Assembly: GCA_028681335.1 (NCBI GenBank) | Contig: JAQUIT010000007.1 | Coordinates: 85,990 to 149,989 of the forward strand | Direction of reading: 5' to 3' | DNA length: 64,000 nt | From: Desulfuromonadaceae bacterium | Lineage (GTDB): Bacteria; Desulfobacterota; Desulfuromonadia; Geobacterales; Pseudopelobacteraceae | Part shown: piece after piece, positions 18,564-29,583 of the stretch | Position numbering within the stretch: position 1 is the first letter of the stretch | Layout: each line of letters opens with the position of its first letter | Notes under the pieces: generated by a model | Told to the model about the DNA's origin: nothing | Seen by the model: only the letters and a program-made list of their open reading frames with translations | Databases searched by the model: none | Translations under genes and position numbers: made by a program

Positions 18564-18953
18564 GTGTTCAAATCCAAAATTCAAAATTTATTTAGGCCCA
18601 CTGGGGTTAAATTCAAAATCAGCCTCATCGGAGTGACGCTGCTGATTCTCTGGCTGGCGTTGATGCCGGCCGCTGCTGCACCATCCGGGTTGGGGTGGGA
18701 CAAGCTGAATCATGCCGGGGCGATTGCCGTGGTAACCGGGCTTGCCTACCTCGCCATGTGCCCGCGCAGGTGGGCTGTCGGCGCTGCTTTTCTCTACGGG
18801 ATCTTTCTCGGTGTTCTGATCGAACTGCTGCAAGCCACCCTGACAAGCGGCAGGACCGCTGAGTGGGGTGATATTGCCGCCGATCTGGTCGGGGCCGGAA
18901 CTGCCTGGATCGTGATCAAGATATATCAATACAGAATTGCTTCGAAACCATAA
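18564..18953 (+). CDS. VanZ-like small membrane protein (start uncertain)
   Basis: LGWDKLNHAGAIAVVTGLAYLA...FLGVLIELLQATLTSGRTAEWGDIAADLVGAGTAW; N-terminal codons overlap a TTTTGAATTT-type repeat. Confidence 0.6.
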   Translation: MFKSKIQNLFRPTGVKFKISLIGVTLLILWLALMPAAAAPSGLGWDKLNHAGAIAVVTGLAYLAMCPRRWAVGAAFLYGIFLGVLIELLQATLTSGRTAEWGDIAADLVGAGTAWIVIKIYQYRIASKP

Positions 18954-19030
18954 CAATTCCTCATTTCCCTCCTTGCCATCCCAACCGCAAAAAGGCATAA
19001 TGCCTCACATTTTACAAGCGGAGTTTAGCC

Positions 19031-20512
19031 ATGGCATTGCGCGTTTACAATACCCTCACCAGTGAAAAAGAGCTGTTTGTTCCGTTGATTCCCGGCAGAG
19101 TCGGGATGTATGTCTGCGGGGTGACGGTCTATGATTATTGTCACATCGGGCACGCCCGTGCCGGGATCGTGTTCGATATCATCTATCGCTACCTGAAGTA
19201 TGCCGGCTACGATGTCACCTATGTCCGCAACTATACCGATATCGATGACAAGATTATCAACCGCGCCAATCAGGAGGGGACCGATTACCGTACAATCGCC
19301 GATCGCTACATCGAGGCTTTTGATGAGGATATGGCGAGTCTCGGGTTGGCCAAGCCGACGGTGGAACCGAAGGCGACCGACCATATCGGCGGCATTATCA
19401 GCATCATCGAGGCTCTGATAGCCAAGGGGCATGCGTATGTCTCCGCTGGCGACGTGTATTACGCTGTTGAGACCTTTACCGGCTACCTGAAGCTCTCCGG
19501 GCGCAACCTGGAGGATATGCAGGCGGGAGCGCGTGTCGAAGTGGGTGATAAAAAACGCCATCCAATGGATTTTGCCCTCTGGAAGGGGTCAAAGCCGGGA
19601 GAACCGTGGTGGCACTCCCCTTGGGGTAATGGTCGTCCCGGCTGGCATATTGAGTGTTCGGCCATGAGCATGGAATTTTTGGGCAAAACCTTTGATATTC
19701 ATGGTGGCGGCAAAGACCTGGTGTTTCCCCATCACGAAAATGAAATTGCCCAGTCTGAGGGGGCCAACGGTTGCCAGTTCGTGCGCTACTGGTTGCATAA
19801 CGGGTTTGTCAATATCAACGCCGAAAAGATGAGCAAGTCGCTGGGGAACTTCTTTACAATCCGCGACGTGCTGAAGACGTACGATGCGGAAACGCTCCGT
19901 TTTTTCATCCTTTCCGCCCACTACCGTTCACCGCTGGATTTCTCCGACCAGAATCTGGACGAGGCCCGTTCAGGGCTGGAGAGAATCAACAGCTGTCTGG
20001 CGGCTCTGGACGAAATAGTGGCAGAACAATCCGCGCCGAGGGCACCTGCTCCTGCCGGTGCCCTGGCCGAGGTCGGTTTGGAACTGCAGGAAAAGGCCGA
20101 CCAGTTTCTGCCACGCTTCACCGAGGCGATGGACGATGACTTCAATTCGGCGCTGGCGCTGGGTGTGCTGTTTGAAACGGTGCGTTGCACCAACCGTTTT
20201 ATCGCCGAGACGAAGGAGATGACTCAGGCCTCGCTGGCACTGATCTCGCGTATTCGTGGACTGTTTGCCGAGGCGGGGGGCGTGCTGGGGTTGTTCTCGA
20301 CGGCGCCGGCAGTATGGCTGGAGGGGCTCAAGGCCGCCAAAGCCGGCGGGATAAGCATGGCGCCGGACGAAATCGAACGACTGATTGTCGAGCGGGCAGA
20401 GGCGCGTGCCGCAAAGAATTTCAAGCGCGGTGACGAGATCCGCGACCTGTTGCTGGAAAACGGCATACAACTGCTTGATTCGGCGCAGGGGACAACCTGG
20501 AATGTGAAGTAA
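19031..20512 (+). CDS. cysS: Cysteinyl-tRNA synthetase
   Basis: [40 protein letters not shown]. Confidence 0.97.
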   Translation: MALRVYNTLTSEKELFVPLIPGRVGMYVCGVTVYDYCHIGHARAGIVFDIIYRYLKYAGYDVTYVRNYTDIDDKIINRANQEGTDYRTIADRYIEAFDEDMASLGLAKPTVEPKATDHIGGIISIIEALIAKGHAYVSAGDVYYAVETFTGYLKLSGRNLEDMQAGARVEVGDKKRHPMDFALWKGSKPGEPWWHSPWGNGRPGWHIECSAMSMEFLGKTFDIHGGGKDLVFPHHENEIAQSEGANGCQFVRYWLHNGFVNINAEKMSKSLGNFFTIRDVLKTYDAETLRFFILSAHYRSPLDFSDQNLDEARSGLERINSCLAALDEIVAEQSAPRAPAPAGALAEVGLELQEKADQFLPRFTEAMDDDFNSALALGVLFETVRCTNRFIAETKEMTQASLALISRIRGLFAEAGGVLGLFSTAPAVWLEGLKAAKAGGISMAPDEIERLIVERAEARAAKNFKRGDEIRDLLLENGIQLLDSAQGTTWNVK

Positions 20513-20659
20513 TTCAGTCCGGAGCCGATATTCGGGTTGCATACTCGATTTTGGCTGCTATGATTTTATTCTACCCTGTAAACTCAGGATACGTACGTTA
20601 ATGAAGTTGCCCCCGCAGGGAGAAGTCCTGGCGTACTAATTCATTATAAGAGGTTCTGT

Positions 20660-22285
20660 GTGGAGCGGGAGTGTTGCTGGGACAGAGAGGTTATTGAGCT
20701 GGCAGATTGCCCGGAAATTGGTGCGGGTGAAGAGGATCTGCTTGTTTCAAAACGACAGCGGAACCTGGATAAATGCAGCGACTGCCACCGTTTTTTAACC
20801 GATCTGGCCAGGCTGAGTGATGAGAACAACCCGTTGGCGCCGATACTGACGGATCTTCTTGCCGAATTTCGCCACCAGAAAACGCAGATTCAGTCTCTGG
20901 TAAGTTTCCTCGATAATAAAACCCTTGAAATCCGCTTCCTGCACGAACTCGGTTATGTCCTCCAAAGCTCGGTCGATCTGGACGAGGTGCTGTCAGTCGC
21001 ATTGACCGCGATTACCGCCGGCAAGGGTTTCGGTATGAACCGCGCCTTCCTGCTGTTGTGTGATCGCGAGGACGGGCTGCTGAAAGGGTATCTTGGCCTC
21101 GGTCCACGGAACCTTGAAGAGGCCAGCCGTGTCTGGAATGAGATCATCCAGAGCGATATGGATCTGCAGACCCTGGCGCAGAACTTCAGGCTGAACAAAC
21201 TCTCCTCCGAACGCGCAAAGTTTCACGATGTCCTGGAACAGCTGACGGTTCCACTCTCCAACAAAGATCATATTCTTGTCAAAACGCTGGATGGCAAACG
21301 GCCGGTCCTGGTCGAGGGGGCTTTCCAGCATCCGGATGTGCCGCCGGAACTGGCACGTCTGCTGGGCGTGGATGCTTTCCTGGCGATGCCGCTCATTTCG
21401 CGCAACCGCCGTGTGGGCATGATCATCGCCGATAACTGCATCACGCATCGAACTATCACCGAAGAAGATATGCATTCGCTGGAAACCTTCAGTTTCCCTG
21501 TCGCTTTTGCAATCGAGAGAGCATCGCTGTACGACAAGCTTCATGTTGAGCTGGAGCGAGTCACCGAGGCCGGTAAAAAACTGAAGGAACAGCAGGAGCT
21601 GATTGTGAGGATGGAGAATATGGCGCTGGTCGGGCGTATCACCTCCAGTATTGCCCACTCGGTCCGCAACCCGCTGATGATCATCGGCGGGTTCGCCCGT
21701 TCCATGCTCAAAAACAGTCCCGCAACCGATTCCAGGCGTACCTTTATTGAATCAATTGTTGCCGAAACCCGCCAGCTGGAAGGAGTCCTGGATGAAATTC
21801 TCAATTATTCCGACTCATTGTATCCGACCCGGGACTTCTGGGATGTGAACCAGCTGGTTGAGACCGCTCTGCATGATACCGCGGATGTTTTAACGGCACA
21901 TGGTTACGCGACGTTCTATTCTCCCGGCATTGACCTGCCGCACGTATATATTGACTTTAAACAGCTTTCCAACTGTGTCCGGACGGTGCTGCACAATGAT
22001 ATTACCGGCATTGGCGCTGACCGCTCTATTTCGATCAACTCGCAGTGTGGTGACGATTGTGTGATACTCACGATTGAAGACCGCAGCCGGCACATCTCCC
22101 AGGCGGAGCTTGACCATTTGCTGGTTCCGTTTTCGGAAACCCGTGAGCTTGGTGCCGGACTGGGGCTCGCGCTTTGTAAAACCATGCTTGAAAAACAGGG
22201 GATTCCGTTTGTGGCAGAGGCGGAAGCTTTTGATGGAATCCGCTATACCATTACACTTCCCACCCGGAAGGAGGAGCAGACATGA
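20660..22285 (+). CDS. GAF-domain sensor histidine kinase
   Basis: GAF region then IAHSVRNPLMIIGGFARSML (H box) and ELGAGLGLALCKTMLEKQG (G box). Confidence 0.85.
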   Translation: MERECCWDREVIELADCPEIGAGEEDLLVSKRQRNLDKCSDCHRFLTDLARLSDENNPLAPILTDLLAEFRHQKTQIQSLVSFLDNKTLEIRFLHELGYVLQSSVDLDEVLSVALTAITAGKGFGMNRAFLLLCDREDGLLKGYLGLGPRNLEEASRVWNEIIQSDMDLQTLAQNFRLNKLSSERAKFHDVLEQLTVPLSNKDHILVKTLDGKRPVLVEGAFQHPDVPPELARLLGVDAFLAMPLISRNRRVGMIIADNCITHRTITEEDMHSLETFSFPVAFAIERASLYDKLHVELERVTEAGKKLKEQQELIVRMENMALVGRITSSIAHSVRNPLMIIGGFARSMLKNSPATDSRRTFIESIVAETRQLEGVLDEILNYSDSLYPTRDFWDVNQLVETALHDTADVLTAHGYATFYSPGIDLPHVYIDFKQLSNCVRTVLHNDITGIGADRSISINSQCGDDCVILTIEDRSRHISQAELDHLLVPFSETRELGAGLGLALCKTMLEKQGIPFVAEAEAFDGIRYTITLPTRKEEQT

Positions 22286-22662
22286 GCAGACTTTTGGTAG
22301 TAGATGATGAGGCCAATATCCGGTTACTGTACTCCGAAGAGTTGAAGGACGAGGGGTACGATGTCGTGACAGCGGCAAGCAGCGCGGAGGCGATTGAAAA
22401 GCTGCAGTTGGGAGCTTTTGATCTTGCCGTGCTGGATATAAAGCTGAAGAACGAAAGCGGTATTGAGCTGTTGCAGAAACTCGTCAAGGAGCGCCACGAC
22501 ATGCCGGTAATCCTCTGTTCGGCATTTTCATGCTACAAGGACGATTTTTCGGCATGGCTGGCGGACGGCTACGTGGTCAAGTCGGGCGACCTGACGGAGC
22601 TGAAACAGGAAATTGCCAGGGTGCTGGCCAAGAAGGCGCAGAAGCTTAAGGCAGACGTCTAG
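22282..22662 (+). CDS. Response regulator receiver protein
   Basis: MSRLLVVDDEANIRLLYSEELKDEGYDVVTA...LAVLDIKLKNESG; overlaps the kinase stop. Confidence 0.9.
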   Translation: MSRLLVVDDEANIRLLYSEELKDEGYDVVTAASSAEAIEKLQLGAFDLAVLDIKLKNESGIELLQKLVKERHDMPVILCSAFSCYKDDFSAWLADGYVVKSGDLTELKQEIARVLAKKAQKLKADV

Positions 22663-22670
22663 TCTCACTC

Positions 22671-22694
22671 AGTCCCCCTTGCAGAAGGGGGACT
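22671..22694. repeat. 10-bp perfect inverted repeat AGTCCCCCTT-gcag-AAGGGGGACT
   Basis: Immediately after the response regulator stop. Confidence 0.6.
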
Positions 22695-22725
22695 TGCTAT
22701 TTAATTCAATCTTTGAGGAGTTACC

Positions 22726-25230
22726 ATGAAAGCAGTTATTATGGCGGGGGGCTTCGGCACCCGCATCCAGCCACTTACCGGCAGCATGCCAAAACCGATG
22801 ATACCGCTCTTCAACCGTCCGATCATGCTTCATATCGTGGAGCTGCTTAAGAAACACGACATTACCGAACTCGTGATGCTGCTCTATCACCAGCCTTTCT
22901 ATATCAAGAACTTTTTCCGTGATGGTTCAGATTTCGGCGTCAAGATCACGTACGTCACCCCGATTGCCGATATGGGGACGGCGGGGGCGGTCAAAGCTGC
23001 CGAGAAATATCTGGATGAGCGTTTCATGGTGATCAGTGGTGACCTTCTTACCGATTTCAATCTGCAGAAGATCATTGACTTTCACACCGACCACAAGGCG
23101 AAGGCCACCATTACGCTGACATCGGTGAAGGACCCGCTCCAGTTCGGTGTCGTGATCACCGACAAGGAGAAGCGTATTACCCAGTTCCTGGAAAAGCCGG
23201 GCTGGGGCGAGGTGATCTCCGACACGATCAACACCGGCATCTACGTGCTGGAGCCGGAGATTCTGAAATACATCCCGGAGGGGGAGAATTTCGATTTTTC
23301 GCAGGATCTGTTCCCGCTGATGCTGAAAAAGAAGGAGGCGCTCTACGGGGTCACCGCCAAGGGGTATTGGCGCGACATCGGCAACACCGATTCGTACCGC
23401 GAGGCGTACCACGATATTTTCAAGGGGAAAGTTAACCTGAAGATTGACGAACCGAAGCAGGACTTTGTCGGCAAGGATCTGCGCATCGGTGCCGACGTCA
23501 AGCTGGAGTATGCCGCGGGTCTTGAGGGTACGGTCGTCATCGGCGACAACAGCCAGGTTCTGGGGGACGTGCGCATCAAGGATTCGGTGATCGGCCGCAA
23601 CTGCACCGTGGAAGCGGGGGTCAGGCTCAACCGCTGCATTATCTGGGACAACTCTTATGTCAAGAAGGGCGCCAAGATAACCGACAGCGTCATCTGCTCC
23701 AACGTCCGTATCGGCCAGGGGGCGACCCTTGAAGAGGGGGTCATTGTGGCCGATGAGACCTCGGTTGGTGACGAGGCGGTCATCAAGGCCGACGTGAAGA
23801 TCTGGCCGAAGAAGACCATAGAGGCAGGTGCAACGGTTACCTCCAACATGATCTGGGGGGAAAAGTGGAAAAAGGCGCTGTTTGAGGGGGCGATCATCAA
23901 GGGGCTCTCCAATGTGGAGCTCACTCCGGAATTCTGTGCCAAGCTCGGCTGTGCGTACGGCACGTCCCTCCCCAAGGGGAGCTTCGTGCTCGGAGGTCGT
24001 GATTCCAATCCGTCATCACGCATGCTGAAGCGTTGCTTTATGGGTGGGCTGCTGTCGGCCGGCATCAATGTCCGCGACATGAAAATGATATCGCTGCCGC
24101 TTGTCCGCTACAAGTTGAAGACGTTTGGCGAAGTCGGGGGGGTTCATTTCCGCCAGGCACAGGATGATCCGGCTCTGCTGGAGATAGTTTTTCTTGATGG
24201 TGACGGCCTGGATTTCTCCAGCAACATGGGGAAGAATGTGGAGCGCATCTTTTTCAAGGAGAATTTCCGCCGGGCGCACCATACGGAACCGGGGGTTATC
24301 ACCGATATCAACAGCGTCGGAGATTTTTACCGCGAAGGGTTCCTGCGGGTACTGGATCGCGAATTGCTGAAAAAATCCGCGTTTACCGTGGTGGTGGATT
24401 TCAATTTTTCTCCTGCCAGCCAGATGCTGCCGCAGCTTCTGAACGGGCTCGGGTTTTCGGTGATCGCGCTCAATGCCTATGTGGACGAAGGTCGCGGAGT
24501 CCAGATAAAAGAAAAAGAGCAGGCGCTGACCCAGCTTTCGGCAATTGTCTCTTCGCTCGGGGCCCAGGGGGGCTTCTGGCTTGACCCTTCCGCCGAGTCA
24601 ATCACGCTGGTTGATGAGAACGGGCGCATCTGTTCCGGTATCGAACTGCTCTCCCTGACAGTGGCGCTGCTGCTGAAGACAGGCCAGAATGGTGGTATTG
24701 CCGTGCCGGTGCAGGCCCCGTCAACCATAGAGCAGATGGCCGCTTTGAAGGGGTGCCAGGTGGTCCGGACCAAGAGCTCGGACCGCGCCATGCTGGAGGC
24801 AGCCTCCTCTTCGGAAATCATGATGACCGGTACCACTGACGGTCGTTTTGCCTTCCCCCGTTTCCAGTCGGCATTTGACGGCATGTTTGCCATAGCAAAA
24901 CTGATGGAGCTGAGCGCTGCCGCTGGAGTGACGCTGTCACAGGCGCTTACGGAGGTGCCGCCAACCGCCTTTCTGCAAACCAGTCTTCCCTGCCCCTGGG
25001 AGATGAAGGGGGGGATCATGCGCAAGATGAGCGAGGACAGCCTCGAAAAGGAGGCCTCCTTCATCGACGGCATCAAGGTGCATTTTGGAGCGGAGTGGGT
25101 GCTGGTGCTGCCTGATCAGTATCTTCCGGTTGTCCATATAGTTGCCGAGGCGAGGGATCATAAGTCGGCCCAGAGGCTGCTCGGCGAATTCGAAAAGAAG
25201 ATCGTGGCGTGGAAGAAGGAGATGGCGTAG
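22726..25230 (+). CDS. Bifunctional sugar-1-phosphate nucleotidyltransferase (mannose-1-P guanylyltransferase-like)/phosphomannomutase
   Basis: MKAVIMAGGFGTRIQPLTGSMPKPMIP, left-handed beta-helix repeats, then a phosphohexomutase-like C-terminal half. Confidence 0.85.
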   Translation: MKAVIMAGGFGTRIQPLTGSMPKPMIPLFNRPIMLHIVELLKKHDITELVMLLYHQPFYIKNFFRDGSDFGVKITYVTPIADMGTAGAVKAAEKYLDERFMVISGDLLTDFNLQKIIDFHTDHKAKATITLTSVKDPLQFGVVITDKEKRITQFLEKPGWGEVISDTINTGIYVLEPEILKYIPEGENFDFSQDLFPLMLKKKEALYGVTAKGYWRDIGNTDSYREAYHDIFKGKVNLKIDEPKQDFVGKDLRIGADVKLEYAAGLEGTVVIGDNSQVLGDVRIKDSVIGRNCTVEAGVRLNRCIIWDNSYVKKGAKITDSVICSNVRIGQGATLEEGVIVADETSVGDEAVIKADVKIWPKKTIEAGATVTSNMIWGEKWKKALFEGAIIKGLSNVELTPEFCAKLGCAYGTSLPKGSFVLGGRDSNPSSRMLKRCFMGGLLSAGINVRDMKMISLPLVRYKLKTFGEVGGVHFRQAQDDPALLEIVFLDGDGLDFSSNMGKNVERIFFKENFRRAHHTEPGVITDINSVGDFYREGFLRVLDRELLKKSAFTVVVDFNFSPASQMLPQLLNGLGFSVIALNAYVDEGRGVQIKEKEQALTQLSAIVSSLGAQGGFWLDPSAESITLVDENGRICSGIELLSLTVALLLKTGQNGGIAVPVQAPSTIEQMAALKGCQVVRTKSSDRAMLEAASSSEIMMTGTTDGRFAFPRFQSAFDGMFAIAKLMELSAAAGVTLSQALTEVPPTAFLQTSLPCPWEMKGGIMRKMSEDSLEKEASFIDGIKVHFGAEWVLVLPDQYLPVVHIVAEARDHKSAQRLLGEFEKKIVAWKKEMA

Positions 25231-25236
25231 CCGATT

Positions 25237-27432
25237 ATGCCACATACTCAGCCGCTCGATGTGGTCATCGTATGGCACATGCACCAGCCGTACTATAAAG
25301 ACCCGCTCAAAAATGAATATGCTCTCCCCTGGACGTACCTGCACGGCATCAAGGATTATTTTGACATGCCGGCAATAGTTGAGGATACGCCGGGCGCCAA
25401 GGCGGTGTTTAATCTGGTGCCGTCGCTGATAGAGCAGCTGTTGGAGTATGCTTCAGGGGATGCGGTCGATCCGTTTCTTGCAAAGGGGAAAGCTGATCCA
25501 TCAGGGATGAGTCCGGATGACCGGGTTTTTCTGCTGGAAAATTTTTTCTCGGCCAACCGCGAAAATATGATTGAGCCCTCCCGTCGCTACCTTGAGCTGC
25601 TCTATATGGCGGGTGAAGGGAAGCCGGGCCTTGCCGCCGAGCGGGTCAGGCATTTCAGCGATCAGGACCTGCTGGACCTGCAAGTGCTGTTCTTTCTGGC
25701 CTGGACAGGTGAGGCGGCCCGGCGCCGCTATCCGGCTTTTGCAGCTCTGGCGGCCAAGGGTGAAAATTATTCTGCTGCCGATAAGGAGCTGCTCTTCGCT
25801 ACTCAGCTGGAAGTACTGCAGGCGATAATACCGTTGTACAAGCGCCTCCACATTGAGGGGAGGATCGAGCTGTCAGTGACTCCGTACTATCACCCGATCC
25901 TGCCGCTGCTCTGCGATATGCGCATAGCTCATACGGCGATGCCGCGCGCGACCTTGCCGACAGCCCACTTTCGCCACTCCGAGGATGCCAGAGCCCAGAT
26001 TCGGCGTGGCATAAGCTATTTCCGCGACATATTCGGCTTCCAGCCTGCCGGAATGTGGCCTTCGGAGGGTTCCGTCAGCAACGAGGCGTTGACGATTATC
26101 GCCGGAAGCGGTATCAGTTGGATCGCCACTGACGAGGAAATTCTGGCAAAGAGTATTGACGGCGGTCTTGGGATAGGCAAAGAGCGCCTGTACCGGCCAT
26201 GGCGTTACAGCAGCAGCCAGGGGGAGATCGGTGCATTCTTCCGCGATCATGAACTCTCCGACCTGATCGGCTTTACCTACTCGCAGTGGGAGGCGGGGCG
26301 GGCCGTGGACGATCTGTGTGCACGTCTGAACGCCATAAAATCACGTCTTGGCGGATCCGGCCGGGTTGTTTCGATCATTCTTGATGGTGAAAACGCCTGG
26401 GAATATTATCCGGATAACGCCTATGCTTTTCTGCAGGGGATGTACAAGGGTATTGCCGCCGCTGCAACACTCCGGCTGGCTACCTGCAGCGAAGTTCTGA
26501 GGGAGACCAGTTTTGACGGCCGGCTGAATAACATTTTTCCCGGTTCATGGATTAACGGCAGCTACGGCATCTGGATAGGTCATCCTGAAGAAAACCTGGC
26601 CTGGGACCTGCTTGCTCAGGCACGTGAGGCTGCGGTTTCCGGTAATCCGCTTGTCGCCGCCGCCCTTCTGAGCGGGGAGCCCTCTGCAGACGCCACGGTA
26701 GAGGCTCTATGCCGTTCCCTGTATGCCGCTGAAGGTAGCGACTGGTTCTGGTGGTACGGGGATGACCATTTTTCGCCGCATAGTGACCGTTTTGACCGGC
26801 TCTTTCGCCAGCATCTGATGAATATCTACCGTCTTTTGGGGCAGGATTACCCGCGCGGGCTGCTGGAACCGATCAAAACGAAGAGTCCGGCCGGCTTGAT
26901 CCGTGAACCGGCTGCCTTTATCGACCCCGAGATTAACGGCAGGATCAGTGATTACTTTGAATGGCTGGCGGCAGGACTGTATGATTTGACCCGTCAGGGT
27001 TCTGCGATGCATTCATCGGACCGGATGCTGCAGAGTTTCTACTACGGTTATAACGAGAAGGCGCTCTTCTTTAGAATTGACGGCATTCAGGATCTGCATC
27101 TGCTGCTGCATGAGAATGATGTCCTGAACCTGCACCTTATTTACGACCGTGAATTCCGTTTGCCCCTCAAGATCCGTTCTGACGAAGGGCTTCTCCAGGT
27201 TAAGGAAAACGGTATCTGGGCCCCCACCAACAGCTACTGCAACTGGAAAATTTTCCGTACCTGCGAGGTCTGCATCCCGCTGGAGGTCTTGCATCTGCCG
27301 CCAAAGTGCAAGCTCTTCGCTTCGTTATCGCTGGTGCGCGACAACGAGGAGATCGGCCGCTGGCCGAGCGATGCACCGCTGATGCTGTATTATGCGGGAG
27401 CGGATATCGAACTGGACAACTGGCTTATTTAA
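25237..27432 (+). CDS. Glycoside hydrolase family 57 protein
   Basis: VVIVWHMHQPYYKDPLKNEYALPWTYLHGIKDYFDM; GMWPSEGSVSNEAL; ILDGENAWEYY. Confidence 0.92.
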   Translation: MPHTQPLDVVIVWHMHQPYYKDPLKNEYALPWTYLHGIKDYFDMPAIVEDTPGAKAVFNLVPSLIEQLLEYASGDAVDPFLAKGKADPSGMSPDDRVFLLENFFSANRENMIEPSRRYLELLYMAGEGKPGLAAERVRHFSDQDLLDLQVLFFLAWTGEAARRRYPAFAALAAKGENYSAADKELLFATQLEVLQAIIPLYKRLHIEGRIELSVTPYYHPILPLLCDMRIAHTAMPRATLPTAHFRHSEDARAQIRRGISYFRDIFGFQPAGMWPSEGSVSNEALTIIAGSGISWIATDEEILAKSIDGGLGIGKERLYRPWRYSSSQGEIGAFFRDHELSDLIGFTYSQWEAGRAVDDLCARLNAIKSRLGGSGRVVSIILDGENAWEYYPDNAYAFLQGMYKGIAAAATLRLATCSEVLRETSFDGRLNNIFPGSWINGSYGIWIGHPEENLAWDLLAQAREAAVSGNPLVAAALLSGEPSADATVEALCRSLYAAEGSDWFWWYGDDHFSPHSDRFDRLFRQHLMNIYRLLGQDYPRGLLEPIKTKSPAGLIREPAAFIDPEINGRISDYFEWLAAGLYDLTRQGSAMHSSDRMLQSFYYGYNEKALFFRIDGIQDLHLLLHENDVLNLHLIYDREFRLPLKIRSDEGLLQVKENGIWAPTNSYCNWKIFRTCEVCIPLEVLHLPPKCKLFASLSLVRDNEEIGRWPSDAPLMLYYAGADIELDNWLI

Positions 27433-27589
27433 TTCGACTCCACCAAACGTCCCTCTGCTGCGTTACGCTCACTATTGCGGGATGCGACGTACCATGGGGT
27501 GCGCCTCGCCCCGCCATATCGCAAGCCTTGCATCTGGAACCCGTGGCGAAGCCGGCAGGTAAATTCAAAGACTTGATTCAGGAGAAAGC

Positions 27590-28615
27590 ATGTCCGAGCT
27601 ACGCTGGGATCCGATAAAGCTGCACTGGGTAATCATCGCAACTGAACGCGGTCGTCGTCCGCGAGATTTTCAGGTGGAGCAGGAGCAGGGGGGGATGATT
27701 GCCTGCCCGTTCTGCTACGGTAATGAGGATAAGACACCCCCGGAGATCTTTGCCATTCGCCCGGGTGGCGAGCCTAACGCCGCTAACTGGCGGGTACGGG
27801 TTATTCCTAACAAGTATCCGGCGTTACGGGTCGAGGGTGAACTGAATAACCGCGGCTACGGCATGTATGATGTTATGAACGGCATCGGAGCGCACGAGGT
27901 GATCATTGAAACTCCCGACCACAACCGTACGCTGGCCGATCTGACGGTCAATGAGATCAACGACGTGCTGATCGCGTATCGCCATCGCTACCTGGATCTG
28001 CGCAAGGATTTCCGCTTTCGCTATATGGTGCTGTTCAAGAATCACGGCACCCGTGCGGGGGCATCCCTCTCTCATTCCCATAGTCAGCTTATTGCGGTGC
28101 CGCTGCTGCCGCCGGTGGCAAGTACCCAGCTGAAGGTCGCCCGTAATTATTACAGTGATAAAGAACGCTGTATTTTCTGCGATATGATTGAGTTTGAGCT
28201 TCGTGAAGGGGTGCGTGTGGTAAAGGAGTTTTCCAACTTCGTGACAATGACCCCCTACGCTTCAAGTTCGCCGTTTGAACTGCGCCTGTTCCCGAAACGT
28301 CACAGTCACGATTTTGCCCTGATGGATGATGCCCAGTTGGCGGAGCTGGCGGTTGCCATGAAGGATATGCTGCTGCGTGTCAAGACGGTATTGCGGGATG
28401 CGCCGTACAATTTTATTCTGCATAACGCTCCACCTATGCATCGCCGGCCTGGTAAGCCGGATCAGTGGATCTCTCTGGAGTATGATTACCACTGGCATAT
28501 CGAGTTGGTGCCGCGGTTGACTCAGGTGGCCGGTTTTGAGTGGGGTACCGGTTTTTATATCAACCCGACTTCGCCTGAGGATGCGGCCGAATTCCTGCGA
28601 GAGGCTGATGTCTGA
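27590..28615 (+). CDS. galT: Galactose-1-phosphate uridylyltransferase (HIT superfamily)
   Basis: MSELRWDPIKLHWVIIATERGRRPRDF...CPFCYGNE...LSHSHSQLIAVPLLPP. Confidence 0.9.
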   Translation: MSELRWDPIKLHWVIIATERGRRPRDFQVEQEQGGMIACPFCYGNEDKTPPEIFAIRPGGEPNAANWRVRVIPNKYPALRVEGELNNRGYGMYDVMNGIGAHEVIIETPDHNRTLADLTVNEINDVLIAYRHRYLDLRKDFRFRYMVLFKNHGTRAGASLSHSHSQLIAVPLLPPVASTQLKVARNYYSDKERCIFCDMIEFELREGVRVVKEFSNFVTMTPYASSSPFELRLFPKRHSHDFALMDDAQLAELAVAMKDMLLRVKTVLRDAPYNFILHNAPPMHRRPGKPDQWISLEYDYHWHIELVPRLTQVAGFEWGTGFYINPTSPEDAAEFLREADV

Positions 28616-29468
28616 TATACGGGCGGTGCTCGACGCGCTCTACGCTGCCAGATCTTCTCATCATCTGGACAATGATCCACTCTCTTTCTGCCACCGCTAC
28701 CCAGATCCATCAGATCAGGAGATTGCTGCGGTTATCGCTTCATCATTTGCCTATGGCTCTGTTGTCATAATCTTGCGCACGCTGGAAACGATATTTGCAG
28801 AGATGGGGCCGTCACCGAGAAAGTATGTCGAAAATTTTGACCCGGATGCCGGCCTGCGTACGTTCTCCGGCTTCAAGCACCGCTTTAATGACGGCCGTGA
28901 CCTCTGTGCACTGCTTTGGGGGATGAGGCAGATGGTGGAACAGTGTGGCAGTATCCAGTCATTTTTTCTGTGTGGATACTCCGCTGGAGATGCTGACGTG
29001 AGCGGCGCATTGAACAGCTACTCCGCCGCAGTTCAAGCTCTGAGCTATAGTGCAGTCTTCGGTGGTGACAGCATCCCGCCCAACTCCTACTTTCGCTTCC
29101 TGTTCCCGGCCCCCGTTTCCGGTAGCGCCTGCAAACGACTCTGTATGTTTCTCCGTTGGATGGTTCGCCGTGCGGACGGTATTGACCTGGGTTTGTGGGA
29201 GAACGTTTCCCCGTCACAGCTTATTATCCCTGTTGATACGCATATCTGCCGCATCGGTCGCTACCTTGGCCTGTCCAGCAGAAAGGCCGCCGACTGGCGT
29301 ATGGCACAGGAAATTACTGCTGCCTTGCGTGCCTTTGATCCGCTTGATCCGGTTAAATATGATTTTTCTCTTGCCCATCTGGGAATCAGTGACGGATGTG
29401 ACGGTAAAGACATGAGCCGTTGCACTTCATGTCCGATAACCGGAATCTGTGCACAAAACTTGACTTAA
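28608..29468 (+). CDS. TIGR02757-like family protein
   Basis: DNDPLSFCHRYPDPSDQEIAAVIASSFAYGSV...IIPVDTHICRIGRYLGLSSRKAADWRMAQEIT; start re-placed at the ATG overlapping galT. Confidence 0.75.
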   Translation: MSDIRAVLDALYAARSSHHLDNDPLSFCHRYPDPSDQEIAAVIASSFAYGSVVIILRTLETIFAEMGPSPRKYVENFDPDAGLRTFSGFKHRFNDGRDLCALLWGMRQMVEQCGSIQSFFLCGYSAGDADVSGALNSYSAAVQALSYSAVFGGDSIPPNSYFRFLFPAPVSGSACKRLCMFLRWMVRRADGIDLGLWENVSPSQLIIPVDTHICRIGRYLGLSSRKAADWRMAQEITAALRAFDPLDPVKYDFSLAHLGISDGCDGKDMSRCTSCPITGICAQNLT

Positions 29469-29583
29469 ACGGTCGAAATGCTACGGCGTAATGATTTGAC
29501 ACCTTTCACCCTTTCTGATATAGAACGAGCGTTGTTTCAGATAGTTCCATGGATTCCTACCATAAGCTGCCATCATCGAGGAG

